Both the position numbers and the translations under genes were made by a program. The notes under the pieces are model-generated. The model did no database searches. It was not told where the DNA came from and saw only the letters and a program-made list of their open reading frames with translations. From positions 10,329,338 through 10,393,337 of the forward strand of contig CM077820.1 of NCBI GenBank assembly GCA_039720395.1: a DNA stretch of 64,000 bases. Direction: 5' to 3'. The first letter of the stretch is position 1, and each line of letters starts with the position of its first letter. This document shows positions 25,425 through 36,900 of the stretch, in pieces. Source of the DNA: Liquidambar formosana. Its lineage: Eukaryota > Streptophyta > Magnoliopsida > Saxifragales > Altingiaceae.

Positions 25425-26718
25425 TTTTCTTGTTAAAATTTTTTCCTCTAAAATTTTGAATTTGGTCTACAATGGACTAGGAGTTTTGTCAAGGATAGTA
25501 TTTGCCATACTTGCAGAGAATCTGTTTGTGGCATTGCAGCATTAAAGCTGGAAATGTACATGACAGTGGCCTCAAATCTTTTATGAGTTTTTGTATAGAA
25601 CACTGGAAAAAACATATTTTAACAGCAAGCTTAACTGAGGAATCTGCTGAGAAATCTCATATTGTAACTGTTTGATGATAGAATCAAGTGACAGATATTT
25701 TTGGAGTTTGGACTGAAGTGGCAACAATAATATACTTGTTGAAAATAGAAGTTGAGTTTTCTTGAAAAAGAAGAAGCTGCAAAAGGACACAAAAATTACA
25801 TTGGTTTAGAATTTTTGAATGTATCTTTTTGCTACAGAGTAGGGAGTGCTTGAACCGGTTGGGTGGATGGAGAACCAAACTCACCTTGTGGGTCAACCTC
25901 GGAAGACCCCGAGAGAGGATCTTTGTAGCCCAAGGAGCACTTCTTACTGTTTCATGTCATCCATAGCTCCTGGGGTGTCTGTTATCTAAATCGTAGAGCC
26001 CCACCATGAAGAGTGGACGTCCATCTCAGTGCTTTGGTTTGTCATGGTCAAAGAAAAGTGAGTACTCAGGGGCCTTCTTTTTCATCACCTCTCTCTCTCT
26101 CTCTCTCTCTCTCCTGTTTATTTATTTATTTATCTTGCCTAAGCTTTTATCTTATCATCTTGGGGTGACTTATCTTTTAAACATATTCCAATTCTCGTGA
26201 TGCCCTTGCTCTCCAGCTGGGCCCTTGATCAAACTTTTGATCTCAAGGTTGAAATTGGAGTTTTGCAGGGTCATCGGTTAGGCTGGCCATGTTTGCTAAA
26301 AGTTATTGAGCAAACTGGAAGCAAGGAAGGCTGTCGGCATGAGGAAGGGCATAAGATGGTTGAAAGTGATCTTGTAACGAACTCGAACTGATGTTGCAGG
26401 TTCTACATTTCGGCGAGTATTGTTGACTTTTAACTCAGCAGGTTGGTGGTCCTAGTGGTAGTGCCATATGTTTTTTATCTTATATTTTAGTAGTAAATTC
26501 TAGTTTCCATGTTCATGTATATGCATCAAGTTACATTTTTTTCCCCCTTCCATTTTGCTCTATCTATGGCCAACGACTTTGCATATAATTCATGTTCACA
26601 CGGGTTTTGACCACATATGCACTTGCTGTCAGCCTGATACACCTATCCTGCTTTATCCAGCTTGTGACTGGCTGAGTAGAAGAGATGAGGCCCTGAACAT
26701 GCATGCTCCACTGGCCCT
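23913..26718. other. 3' flank and spacer after the BED gene
   Basis: The first few hundred bases should include the 3' UTR. Beyond that I see no gene: a (TA)n-T(n) tract at 25387-25429, a (CT)n tract at 26090-26113, and unsupported short open frames. Confidence 0.5.
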
Positions 26719-26882
26719 ATAGTCCAGTGATATTTTGCTGCCTCTCCATTTGGGGAGTTCCCAGGATTAAGTCCTCAAGTCCCACTAGCAGCTTATAAGG
26801 GTTGGGGCCCGAGCCTAGCAGCCTAGCCACAAGTCTAGACAATCCCCCTCCCCACAACAACCAAACTCTCTCTCTCTAACCC

Positions 26883-26913
<31 letters not shown>

Positions 26914-26925
26914 AAAAAAAAAAAA
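26719..26925 (+). mobile_element. Candidate SINE ending in C(n)A(n)
   Basis: TATAGTCCAGTGATATTTTG could be an A box and CAGGATTAAGTCCTCAAGT a B box. About 130 bp later come a run of about 20 C and then about 22 A, compatible with a retroposed poly(A) tail. No target duplication was identified, so this is only a candidate. Confidence 0.35.
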
Positions 26926-28191
26926 GAAAAATGAAAAAAAAAAAGGGTGGTAAAGAAATCATTTATATGGTGAACTAACTTCTTCCTCTTGCCTTTTTTC
27001 CCCCCTTAAATGGCAGAACAGTGGATATTGGATTCAGGTGTTGCAGTTTCCACAAGGTGAAAAAAAAACAAATCCATCACACATGATTTTCATAACCCAA
27101 GAGTAAGAAAATGGAAAGAATGAACAGTACAGGGAATGGGAGAAAAGTATTGAGAAATTGCAAGTATGGCATGCAGGCAGGCCAACATAGCATGTGGGAT
27201 CATTGTTTGGTCATGTCCTATTCGCCTCTAGTAGTAAAGCAATGGTCCTAATTTTGGTATTCCATCACTCTTTTAAGTCTTTATTATACACCTTTGCATG
27301 GCTACTTGGAAGATATTTGAAGAAAGAAACCATACCCCATCATTTCCTCCTATCATAGGAACCCCCATAAAGCAGTCTGAATTTTGAACTTTAAACTACC
27401 CCAACCCCCCTTCTCTCTCCCTCTCATGGGTTTGCTTTTTAGCCAACCACCTTCTTGAGCAGTAAAAAGTGAAAAATACGAAAGTGGGTATGTGAGTAAA
27501 AGGTGAAAAATCAAATGGGTTTTCGCCTTTTTATTTGATTGAAAAGAGTTCAGTAGAGTATAATATATTATAAAATGTAATGTTGGTAAATCTTTGGTTT
27601 TGAATTTGCTACTCATTCGGTGGAGAGACAGACGATCCTGTCGGCAAGGTTGAGTAATGCTGACTGCTCACCAACCAGAAGGGAAAAATGCTTTTTCACT
27701 AGTATGGTATGGTATGGTATGGCTTTCATTGTTCACTCCACTCATGTCCTTGTAAAAAGGGGGAGGAGATATAATCATTAGTATAGGACAACGCTCTCTT
27801 TATACAAGAATCTTCCTCCTTTCAATGCTCAACCATAATTAACTTTCTTTTTCTCTCATCCCTCTTTTCTTTTCCACTTATACAATTGATTGTTTTTGAA
27901 TTTGAAGTCCCAAGTAAGAAATGTGAGGTAATTATATGATTTGAAATGGATTGGGTATTGTTCATTCACTTATTGAGTTATGTTTCTTTTTATACCTTCT
28001 CTATTTATTGTTTTTACAGCTGCTTATAATTTTAAAAAATTGTGGCCGACACGTGACACACGAGAGGATGTAATTGGATATAAATGCTCTTGTGAGAAGT
28101 TATCAATAGTCGTAATGTGATGCCTTTGAGTTAGGGCATCACAATGACGTGCATGGATAGTTGTGAGAAAAAACACATTATGTATCCATTT
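26926..28191. other. Gene-poor spacer
   Basis: No gene seen. It has a TATGG pentanucleotide repeat (27701-27722) and pyrimidine-rich stretches. Confidence 0.5.
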
Positions 28192-28400
28192 TTTTTTTTA
28201 AATTAACTATTAGGGGTATTCTAAGTCCTTACTCTTGCTGAGGTTTCGGACCCAAACTATTCCCGTAACGGCCCGTATGAGATGCCCTTATACCTCCACA
28301 AGCAGCAATCTTTGCGAGGAGTTGAAAGGATGACTTTTGAAGAGCACACCTAGGACCTGACTGCTCAACCAACCCCATAAGGGCCAATTACCTATCTAAT
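28192..28400 (-). mobile_element. Candidate SINE
   Basis: On the minus strand GGGGTTGGTTGAGCAGTCAGG looks like an A box and GTTTGGGTCCGAAACCTC like a B box (GGTCCGAAACC). The element ends in AGTTAATTTAAAAAAAAAA (the T-run at 28190-28200). About 205 bp, in the normal SINE range. Target duplication not resolved. Confidence 0.5.
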
Positions 28401-29362
28401 TAAGATGATACAGACTCTGTTGAGTTGAGGAGGTCATTTTTACAATCCCCCCACACCCCCTCCCCCCCTTTTTTTTTTTTTCTGAAAAGAGAAAGAAAAA
28501 AGAATTATTTCTTAATAGCAAAAATAATAAAAATAAAAAAAAAAGTGGAGGGAAGGACAAAATAGCTAGCTAAAGTGGTGAGACACTTTCAGACATGCCT
28601 TATTGGAAACAGGATTGAAGGGGTACCTATGTTTACACGCATCATTACATCTACTTTGACAATTTTCAGGGCCTTAACATATGGCAAAACCGATCATTCT
28701 CTCTTTTTTCACTACCAAAAAAAGGAAAAAGAATACACATGCAAAGATCATTACAACATTACATATATAGTCCAAAGGTTCAAAGCCAACTAATTATGAA
28801 GAAGAAATCATTTGTTTTCATTTTCTTCACGATTCGTGTCCATTATGTTTTCAAAGAATAGCCTTTATGTTTTAAGAGAATACCCTACCAGGGGAGAAAG
28901 AGTGTAGAGTGATGAATGATATAATGTAGAAATAATGGCATTTGTTGGTCCATAATCATGACTCAACGAAAGTTTCGTGCACCTTTATTTAGTGTATTGT
29001 TTTTTGCACTTTTATTTAGTGTATTGAACGATCCTTTCATTTAATATTAAAAAAAAAGGCGAAAAAAAAGGGGGAGAAGATCTAGACTTTTAAATGCACA
29101 TTGCTTTTGTTTTAAGTAGTTGTTTAGAGTTGTTTTATAGTGGTAATTAAGGTCAAAAGTTTTAAGAGATCAAAGATAAAATATAAAATATAAAAATAAT
29201 GACAAAGCTTTGAACCACAACTCATGAATAAATGAAAAAAAAAAAAAAAAAAAAAATGGGAGTGGGGGGTGGGGGTAAGAAAAGGGCTTAACTTTGGAAT
29301 GTATATTTTCCTTTGACTTTAGCCATTTAAAATATTTTTTACCATGGATACTCAAATTAACA
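28401..29362. other. Gene-poor spacer
   Basis: No gene seen; AT-rich, with homopolymers near 28470, 29050 and 29235. Confidence 0.5.
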
Positions 29363-29367
29363 TGTTT

Positions 29368-29375
<8 letters not shown>

Positions 29376-29414
<39 letters not shown>

Positions 29415-29552
29415 AGGTCTTTGACCCAGTGTAAATCGTTGGCTCAAGGATTTTTTCAAAGTAGTAGGTCTCGAACTCAGGATCTTTCAGCTCCACTCGA
29501 GATAGTTATTTTGGGGCCAAGTGTCCAACCACTAGACCAACTCACTGGGTTA
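29376..29552 (-). mobile_element. tRNA-derived SINE with target-site duplication, family 3
   Basis: Minus-strand order: GAGTTGGTCTAGTGGTTGGA (A box), GATCCTGAGTTCGAGACCTA (B box), a tRNA-unrelated body, then an A-run and (AT)n tail at 29376-29414. TTTTGATATAT occurs on both sides (29365-29375 and 29553-29563). The AT repeat probably grew from the tail and the target duplication. Confidence 0.85.
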
Positions 29553-30134
29553 TTTTGATATATTTCTTTAATATCACCTTTTTGTTCAATATCAAAACAA
29601 TATAATCCATTCAAGAAATATTTCAGTCTTTTTTATAAATAATAATAACAAGGAAAGATAAAATGGACAAGGTATATGATTATCCCATAGGAAATTAAGA
29701 CCGTTATTATTCGTACAATTATTGCCATGAAGATCACAAATCTTAGTCGTTAGAGCAAGAGGACAGTTGATTATTCATGATTCAAGAAGCATCGAGGTTA
29801 CTTAAAAACATGAATCGAGATCATTTAACACATTTCTCTTTGATTTGAAATAAAAGAAATAAGTGTAACCATCTTCTGTTTTTTTCTTTTTAATTAAGGA
29901 AAATTGTGCAAGTACTTAGAGAACAATGTGAAGAACGAGTAGTTCAAGGTAAAGAAGATTAGGTAGCTAGTTAATTATTACACAAGTTTTGGATGGTCTC
30001 CCATTTGTAGAGAAAAATTGGGAAAAAAAAATGTCAACAAAGTTGTTGTGCGGTGATAATGTTGATTGTGTAACTCACCTAAAAATAAAGTATAAACGAA
30101 TATTTAATTATTATTGACAAGAAACATGCAAAAA

Positions 30135-30140
<6 letters not shown>

Positions 30141-30172
<32 letters not shown>

Positions 30173-30327
30173 TTGTTCTTGTGCGAGATATATTAGACTA
30201 TCTCGCACAATCATAGCGGTACATGGACGACATGAGTGAACATGTAACATTTCATGTGCGGATGTATGTTACCTATGGACTACCGTGATTATACGAGATA
30301 TCTGAGATATTTTGCACATGATCAAAA
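30141..30327. mobile_element. (TA)n tract plus 150-bp inverted-repeat MITE
   Basis: A (TA)14 tract (30141-30169) abuts an inverted repeat. The left arm GTGCGAGATATATTAGACTA...ATAGCGGTACATGG (30181-30226) pairs with the right arm CTATGGACTACCGTGATTAT...GAGATATTTTGCACAT (30273-30319). The left arm itself contains a smaller hairpin (TGTGCGAGATA...TATCTCGCACA). TA-rich flanks suit a TA-targeting MITE. Confidence 0.65.
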
Positions 30328-32469
30328 CTATTTACATATAAACCTCGGTACCAAGTTTGCATCCTACCCTAATATATAGTTAGATTCAACCTTTAAGGTC
30401 CTCCTTAGAAGAAGAGGAGGAGATGCTATTACAACTCCGAGCTTGATGGTTGTAACCTATCCAATTTGATGAAAGGAAGTTCAAGAAAAACTTTGAGGAT
30501 GAGATTCTTGAAAAAAAAACCAATTTTTATGCAGGGTAACCGTGAAACAATCACACAAACTTTTATTCGACTCATAGACACTCTTCTTTGCTTAATTAAT
30601 GTCATTTCATTAATAGAAATGAATAGAAACTTCCCCTTGACAAGTTCCTCAACCTTCACAAGTTGTTGACATCCTATGTACCTTTTATGTCTCTCTCTTG
30701 TAAATCAAGATATATGGCTTGTGTAATTAATGTCATTTCATTTGTCACATTAATTTCAACCACTTTTAGCAAAAGAGATTCCAATATGTGATGAGTTAAG
30801 TAACAAAATATTATATCTTTTATTTGGGTGATGCCTTACTAAGTGAGAGGGCTTCTTTCTAGTTGGTGGATCAAAAGTGAGAAAGGAAAAAAGAAAGGAA
30901 GAGGTTATTTGGGAAATGATTCCTCTTTTGCCTTATATTGAGTGTATGCAAGTAGAGGAATAGAAAAATCTTTGTAAGAGGAGTATTTTTCGGATGAGAA
31001 GATGAAGGAGATCATCCTTAGGTCCATCCTGAATTTTTTTTTTTTTTGGCTTCTAATGTTGCCAATAGACCATTGTAATTGAGTTTGATCTTTTATTTTC
31101 TTTTGTTGTGTGCTGGTCTTAAGCCTTCATTTTAATGAAACATTCACTCACTAAAAAGGAAAAAAATTCTATTGCAAATGAAATTTTGATGTTGAGCCTT
31201 GCACCAAAGATCTTGAGTTTGAATCTTTTCTTCCTTACTATTGGATGTATAGGAATTGCATATGACAAACTTCCTTACTATTGGATGTATAGGAATTGCA
31301 TATGACAAACGATCATGGCTTAGGAACTTGATATCTTAAGTTCGAATCTTTACTCCTTTACTATTAGATGTATGGATTTACGAATGTATTGTAAATGTGT
31401 GAAACTAGTTTGATCCAAAACTCGTTGAGAGGCCTAAAATACCCACATTTCTTTTTGAAGTGCTATAATTAAACATATGTGACAAATAGTGATGGCTCGA
31501 AACCCATTGAAGAATGGACCTGAGTTAGAAATTAGAGTATCATTTGGGTCACAAATCAGCATGCTTAGATAACCTCCAGCTAACCACTTTGTCTAAAAGA
31601 TTGAAACTATTTGAAGAAACAAAGTAAATCAAAGCCAACTGCCAATTAACCAACCTCACTAACTCACTAACTAGGAAGTCTATTAGGTAGGATACATCAA
31701 TTGTTGGGCCAAACTACCATGTGCGCAAATGCACATGCTCTCAACATGTTTTGCTAGTAAAAGCGAAGTCATGTGTATCTCTTTGCTAAAAGGGCTTGTT
31801 CTAATGGTTCTTATCTATGAAAAATGATGCCAAGGGAAGAGAGACCAAAATAAAATAAAGAAGAGAGATGATAAAGCTGGAATGAGTTCGGAAAAATTTA
31901 TTTGCAAATCCATATAGGCTTTTCATAGGCGTTCTTAATTGTAGCTTAGGTGGTATTTTTTCCTTTGAGATAGTTAGGGAGCCAGCTGGTTTTGTATCCT
32001 TTTAAATAAAATTATTGTATCTTAAGTTTTTGATAAGTCCCAGATTCCTTCACCTAAAAACACCCAAAAAAATGTATAAAAAAAATAAAAACAAAAGTAC
32101 AAAAACTTACCCTAGGATATTAATGAGCTTGTGAATCAAATATACAATTATAATTAAGCTTGGATTTCCACTTATGATGAGGCCAATGTAAGCCGCCATG
32201 GGCTTTTGCCCTTAAAAACCTAAGTGCTTCTCAATGCTCGTGTGTCCATCCAATGTATTCTTTAAAGATAAAAGCTATGAAGAGGTTGTCCTCATGAGTA
32301 ATATATTTACAAGCATTTTTTATTAGGAGATATTGCAAAAGGTAAAAGATTTTTATTTTAGGAGATATTGCAAAGATATGCGCCCTATTAGACTGCCGTG
32401 GACAAATGTGTCTAGAAAATCCTCTCACAAATAAGTCGATGATAATTACATCCTTCAAGTCTTGGCTGT
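30328..32469. other. Gene-poor spacer
   Basis: No gene seen. 31190-31430 contains several copies of a degenerate module (TTGAGTTTGAATCTTTTCTT... and TTAAGTTCGAATCTTTACTC...) including the perfect repeat listed separately. Around 32320-32375 the words TTTATTAGGAGATATTGCAAA and TTTTAGGAGATATTGCAAAG form a small tandem duplication. Confidence 0.5.
31230..31309 (+). repeat. Perfect 40-bp tandem duplication
   Basis: The unit beginning CTTCCTTACTATTGGATGTA and ending TATGACAAA is present twice head to tail (31230-31269 and 31270-31309) with no mismatch, indicating a very recent slippage or an assembly join. Confidence 0.95.
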
Positions 32470-32725
32470 GGCATTACCATGTTGTTTGTCAAAGAAGAAC
32501 ATGCGCATCAATCGTATTATGGGACAAGCTATTAGGGTTTTCAACTAATAAAAAATAGAGGAGATCTAACCTATTTATAATTTTTTTTTCTTTTAATAAG
32601 GTATTCATAGAAAAATTTTATGAAGTATTTTTTATCAGACTCCATAACCCACTTGGAAAAGGACACCAACCTTTTATAATCCCACATCACAAACCAAGAT
32701 ACATTAGAACCCAAATATTTGCGTG
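32470..32725 (-). mobile_element. Relic LTR related to the 33.4-kb element, opposite orientation
   Basis: Reverse-complemented, this reads TTTGGGTTCTAATGTATCTT, GTGATGTGGGATTATAAAAG, TATAAATAGGTTAG, GTTGAAAACCCTAATAGC, TGTCCCAT. These words occur in the same order in the LTRs at 33410-33878 and 39353-39821. The 5' part of the LTR is missing, and the remaining end abuts a truncated SINE (32726-32897). Confidence 0.8.
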
Positions 32726-32897
32726 CACCTCGACTAAATCCCTTTCGAGGCGATTTTAAGGGCGCATTCCCCCACATCAACTTGGTGCATTCAGGAATTA
32801 ATTCCTAAAGTGTTCTCCAGAGGAATCAAACATAGAATAAAGGGGTTCGTCAACTGGACTCATCCTACTAACTGGACTAACTCCCTTGGGTGAACCT
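32726..32897 (-). mobile_element. SINE family 1, copy 2, 3' truncated
   Basis: The minus strand reads GGGAGTTAGTCCAGTTAGTA (A box), TGTTTGATTCCTC (B box GTTTGATTCC), GGAATTAATTCCTGAATGCA and CGAAAGGGATTTAGTCGAGG. The family's last segment (ACACCCTGACCGTCAAA in the 9.6-kb copy) is absent, and sequence continues into the relic LTR. Confidence 0.75.
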
Positions 32898-33253
32898 AAT
32901 TACTATATTGATTAATGATTATTACTCATATTGAACTGCACCATGTATCATTGCAAGCTACACATTCATCCCCTCAATTCTGGAAACCTAATCAATGCAA
33001 AGCCCACTTGAATGGAATGCTGCTAACAATAAATCCATGGCATAGAAGGAATTTATTAATTTAAGATCGTAAACCAACCTCCCTCAGCATGCTACCAGTG
33101 AAGCCCTATACTTCTTCAAATGTCTCATCAAGACAGTAGCAATTGCAGGACCAATTTCCCTGTGAAGTTCGTAGGAAAAGCAAGATTTGTTTGGGAAAAG
33201 CAAATTTTGGTTCTACCATACTTTTTAGAGTTTTTTTTATTTTTTTTATTTAC

Positions 33254-33409
33254 CTGTGGAGATGCGATTTTTACCATATTTGTTTGAGGATCGGCGAGCC
33301 TAGAGAAAGCTTTCTGAAGCATAGGCAGAGCTCTCCAGTTGAAGTGGGTAGGGTTTCGACCTTTCTGCAAATGAATGATCCACTCAAAATAAAATTTGGG
33401 TGAATTTTC
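33254..33409 (-). pseudogene. Duplicated first-exon fragment, copy A, start codon lost
   Basis: The minus strand matches the exon at 44997-45120: GTCGAAACCCTACCCACTTC, CTTCAGAAAGCTTTC and TCGCATCTCCACAG before the same GT donor (33253). Relative to copy B it lacks about 70 bp containing the ATG and carries a 34-bp insertion after AAAGCTTTC. An LTR retrotransposon is inserted 30 bp upstream in the former leader. It is therefore a non-functional remnant. Confidence 0.8.
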
Positions 33410-33878
33410 TGTTAGAATTTCATATCTGTGGGCTTTACATTGATTGGTTTTCTGGATTGTGAAAAATGGGTTGAATGTCTAGCCTGCAATGATATACGGT
33501 ATAGCCCACTATAGTGTGTGATCAATTAAATTTTTGGGTTCTAGTGCACTTTGGTCCGTGATGTGAGATTATAAAGTGTGGGCATATTCCTTGTAAGTCA
33601 ATGAGTCCATGATGGGCAAGACTCCATAAAGTTTCTTTATAAATAGATTAGGTCCCCCCTACACTCCATAAATTGAAAACCCTAGTAGCCTGTCCCATTG
33701 GTAGTTGCATAAAGAAAAGAGGAGCAAGTAAAGGAAGACCGACCTCTAATCGTGTGTTTCTTTTGCAGAGGTTTGATAATTGGATTCAATGGCTTCCACA
33801 GGTACGCGCATATTATTTATTATTATTATTTCTACGTGTTCTAATTTTCTAGAATGGATTTATTATATTATTCTATCA
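33410..33878 (+). repeat. 5' LTR
   Basis: TG...CA boundaries. Contains a TATA box TATAAATAG at 33638-33646, followed by a CCTACACTCCATAA stretch where transcription probably begins. Confidence 0.92.
33638..33646 (+). promoter_or_regulatory. TATA box of the 5' LTR
   Basis: TATAAATAG, also conserved in the 3' LTR (39581-39589) and the relic LTR, which supports its being functional. Confidence 0.7.
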
Positions 33879-33880
33879 AG

Positions 33881-33892
33881 TGGTATCAGAGT
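33881..33892 (+). other. Primer binding site (initiator tRNA-Met)
   Basis: TGGTATCAGAGT begins 2 nt after the 5' LTR, the usual position and sequence for plant LTR elements primed by initiator tRNA-Met. Confidence 0.88.
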
Positions 33893-36589
33893 CACCATGC
33901 TAGGACTAGAATCATGGTTGAGATATTTTTGTTTTGGTATGGTTTTCATGCCTAATAACAATCATAATGATGATAATGTTTTTATTTATTTATATACATG
34001 TATATATTGTTGTAAAGGTTTTGGGGTATTACAACCCGGAACATCCCTGTTGCCACTTGCGTTTCTATCTACCGAAGGCATGCAAAGGGTTTTTAGTTCC
34101 CGTTGTTCTCAATGTCGTGATAATATATAAATTTAGTTTGGAAGCCTAGTAGTTCATGATATTTTTGATGCAATATACATGCACAAAATCCATAAGATTT
34201 TGATTTTATTAAACCATGAACAAATAATAAATATATGGTTTTCGTACAGCCTTCATTTTTTGTCATATAGCAAAAATAAATAAATTAAAAATTAAAAATG
34301 AAAAATTAAAGGGGTTTTCCTTTTCAGTGTGTATATTATAGAGCCGTTGTTTATTTTTCCGACCAATTGCCAGCAAAGCCGTTAAAGGTGTTTTGTTCCC
34401 CTTCTTCTCATGATCATAATTTTTGCAAATATCTATTACAATGGCTCACTTGTTCATGTGTAGCTCCACTAGTGTGTATATGTAGCACATATTTTTGAAT
34501 CCATGAATATCACGTTGAAATACAGTGAGCTTGAATGGTTTTGATAAAAATTTGTTTATGGCCCAATATGGATTGACTTTGAATGATTGATTGAATGTAT
34601 TTGGATAATGAGAGAATCTATCAGTATACTTTGCAAAAAAAGGAAAAGAAAAAAAGGGGGTAATCTGATAGTGCTTGTTTCAATAGTTTTGGGTAAAAAC
34701 TATTACTTCATGACAGTCGATTTTCTTAGCTATTACATGGTTGGTTGATGGCGTAGAATTATTCCATTGATGTTATAAATCATTGAATTGTCTATTCCAT
34801 AAAGAATCAAGTTTTGTGAACAACACTTGTAATAGGGCCCATACTCGTTTTAGCATTGTAAGGTAAGGGAAGTGTTTTCACTCTTGGAATCATGTGAGTT
34901 ATTTTGACAGACCAAATATATGATTTTATGCCATGAAAACATCTCTGGGTAAGTTTTGTTTTGAGGGTTCTAGTTGAAACATTGGCTTTATACCAATGAA
35001 TAAATTGGCCATTATGCGGCAAATCTATGTCCAATGATGATCCCATATATGTCTAAATGGTCTAAATTAGTTTTCCCATTTATTATCTTATCAAATTAAG
35101 TAAAGAAACTAGATTTCAGGAAAACCAAAATACATGACTGAGACTCAATTCTATGACCCGCTAGAGGTAGGGAATAACTCTAGCCTCATTATGTTTCTAC
35201 GGGCACGTGTGACCTAAATTTATTTATTTATTTTTAAATTTTGACGTGCCATTTTTCAGTGGATTCCATTTGCTCTTAGGAGTCTCATTTTGTTTTTATA
35301 TAAATTTAAAAATAGTGGTTAATCTAGGACTATGTTTTAATATTGTAAATTGTTGGCTTATTTTTATTTGGTTTTTTGGCATGAGTTTTTTTGTCACAAA
35401 TTTTCAATATGTGTGCTAATGTCCCATAATGATTGTAGAAGTATGTAACTCTCCTTAGAAACATTATAATGACTAATAGTTCTCGATCCTAATGGCCTGT
35501 CTTATCCCAATAAAAGCGTGGGGTTTTACGGAGGTCATAGTTTCAATTCTTGACATTGCATAGGTGCATGTGTAGTGTTTTGGAGAGCATGTACACGTAT
35601 ATATATTTCGTGTATTACACAGGCTTGATAAAACCTTAAGTATATGTATATACAAGTGTTCATGTATCACACCTTTTGAGACTTGTAATGAATAATGAAT
35701 ATGGTGAATTCATTTGCATTCACACAGACACTACAAGTTGGAATAATCAATAGTTAGTGTAGAAGGTGAACTGTGTTGGTGATCTACTTTGTGATTCCTC
35801 TTATATTTTGACATACAAAATATTTGGTAAAAATTTTATTATATAATTTCTCAATGCATTGGTAATGTGATAGCATACTCTTTTTGGATTTATTATTATA
35901 TTATGAAATAATTTTTGAGTTATGTATACATGCACGAATTCAATAAATGAATAAATGAATTTTGGAATTATATATTCTCAATCACATATAAAGTAATTTT
36001 AGCATGCAAATAAAGAATTGGAATTGGGATTTTTAGAATGGGCATAAAAGCTATCCCAGTTTGGGGAATGTAGTTGGCCAAAGTGGGTGATAGCTGCCAA
36101 AGTGGCTTATTCACAAAGGTTGACATAATTTCTCATTCAAAGTATTGTGGGATAGAATTGTGTTTTTGGGTTGTAGTATACAATCACCTGCCCAAAGGAG
36201 GTTATTGTGTGTGACAATTTAAGAATGGCATGGGTTGATTGGCGGGAAGGTACGGATCTAAAGAGTACCTTCTACCTAAAGGTGATGGGCTTTTCAAAAA
36301 TCTATACAGTTCTTGTTGATCAGCCTCATGATAAAGTTTTTTGAAGAGCACCTATTAGCATATTGTATTCTCTGCCCAAAGGGAAGTTTATGATGATGCA
36401 CCCAGGACTCTCGCCATAATAAGACTCATAAGATTTTCGAGCTTATTTATAGGTATATCTAATCAATTGCCCATGTTGGTTAGATAAAGGAAATGATCAT
36501 CCATTATTCTAATTGTATGCATTATGTTTGGATGATGTGTAATATTATTTTTGAATTGCTTCCGCAGGTTTTAATTCTTCTGCTTTTAC

Positions 36590-36900
36590 TAGCCAATTAA
36601 ATGTCTGTAATTGAAATTTTCATTGACAATAACTATGGGAAATGGAGACAACATGTACAGATTGTACTTGGGTTTGATAGATTTATTGACATGGATAATA
36701 TTGAGTATTAGGATGATTATGTTGTTTTTTGTATCCATGATTTGGAGTATATTTGCCATCAATAATTATGTATCTTCAATTAAACTCTGATTGTTACAAA
36801 TATATCATAAAGAATTAAGATATATAGTTAATTCTTGCTTGGTGAGATGATGTCAAACATTATTAATTCTCATAATGATGAAAGGGGAAGCGTTAATGAC
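36590..36900 (+). pseudogene. Possible decayed gag fragment inside the LTR element
   Basis: A plus-strand frame starting ATGTCTGTAATTGAAATT includes NNYGKWRQHVQIVLG followed by DRFID before a stop. This is similar in spacing to the N-terminus of Copia gag (typically ...G-x-N-Y-x-x-W...). It lies 2.7 kb downstream of the PBS, further than expected. Weak evidence. Confidence 0.3.

Noticed and set aside
27353..27616. 87-aa minus-strand ORF
   Set aside because: Low-complexity composition, no similarity recognised, no leader or neighbouring exons.
33780..34149. 116-aa and 71-aa ORFs spanning the end of the 5' LTR
   Set aside because: They run across the LTR/PBS boundary and show no gag similarity.
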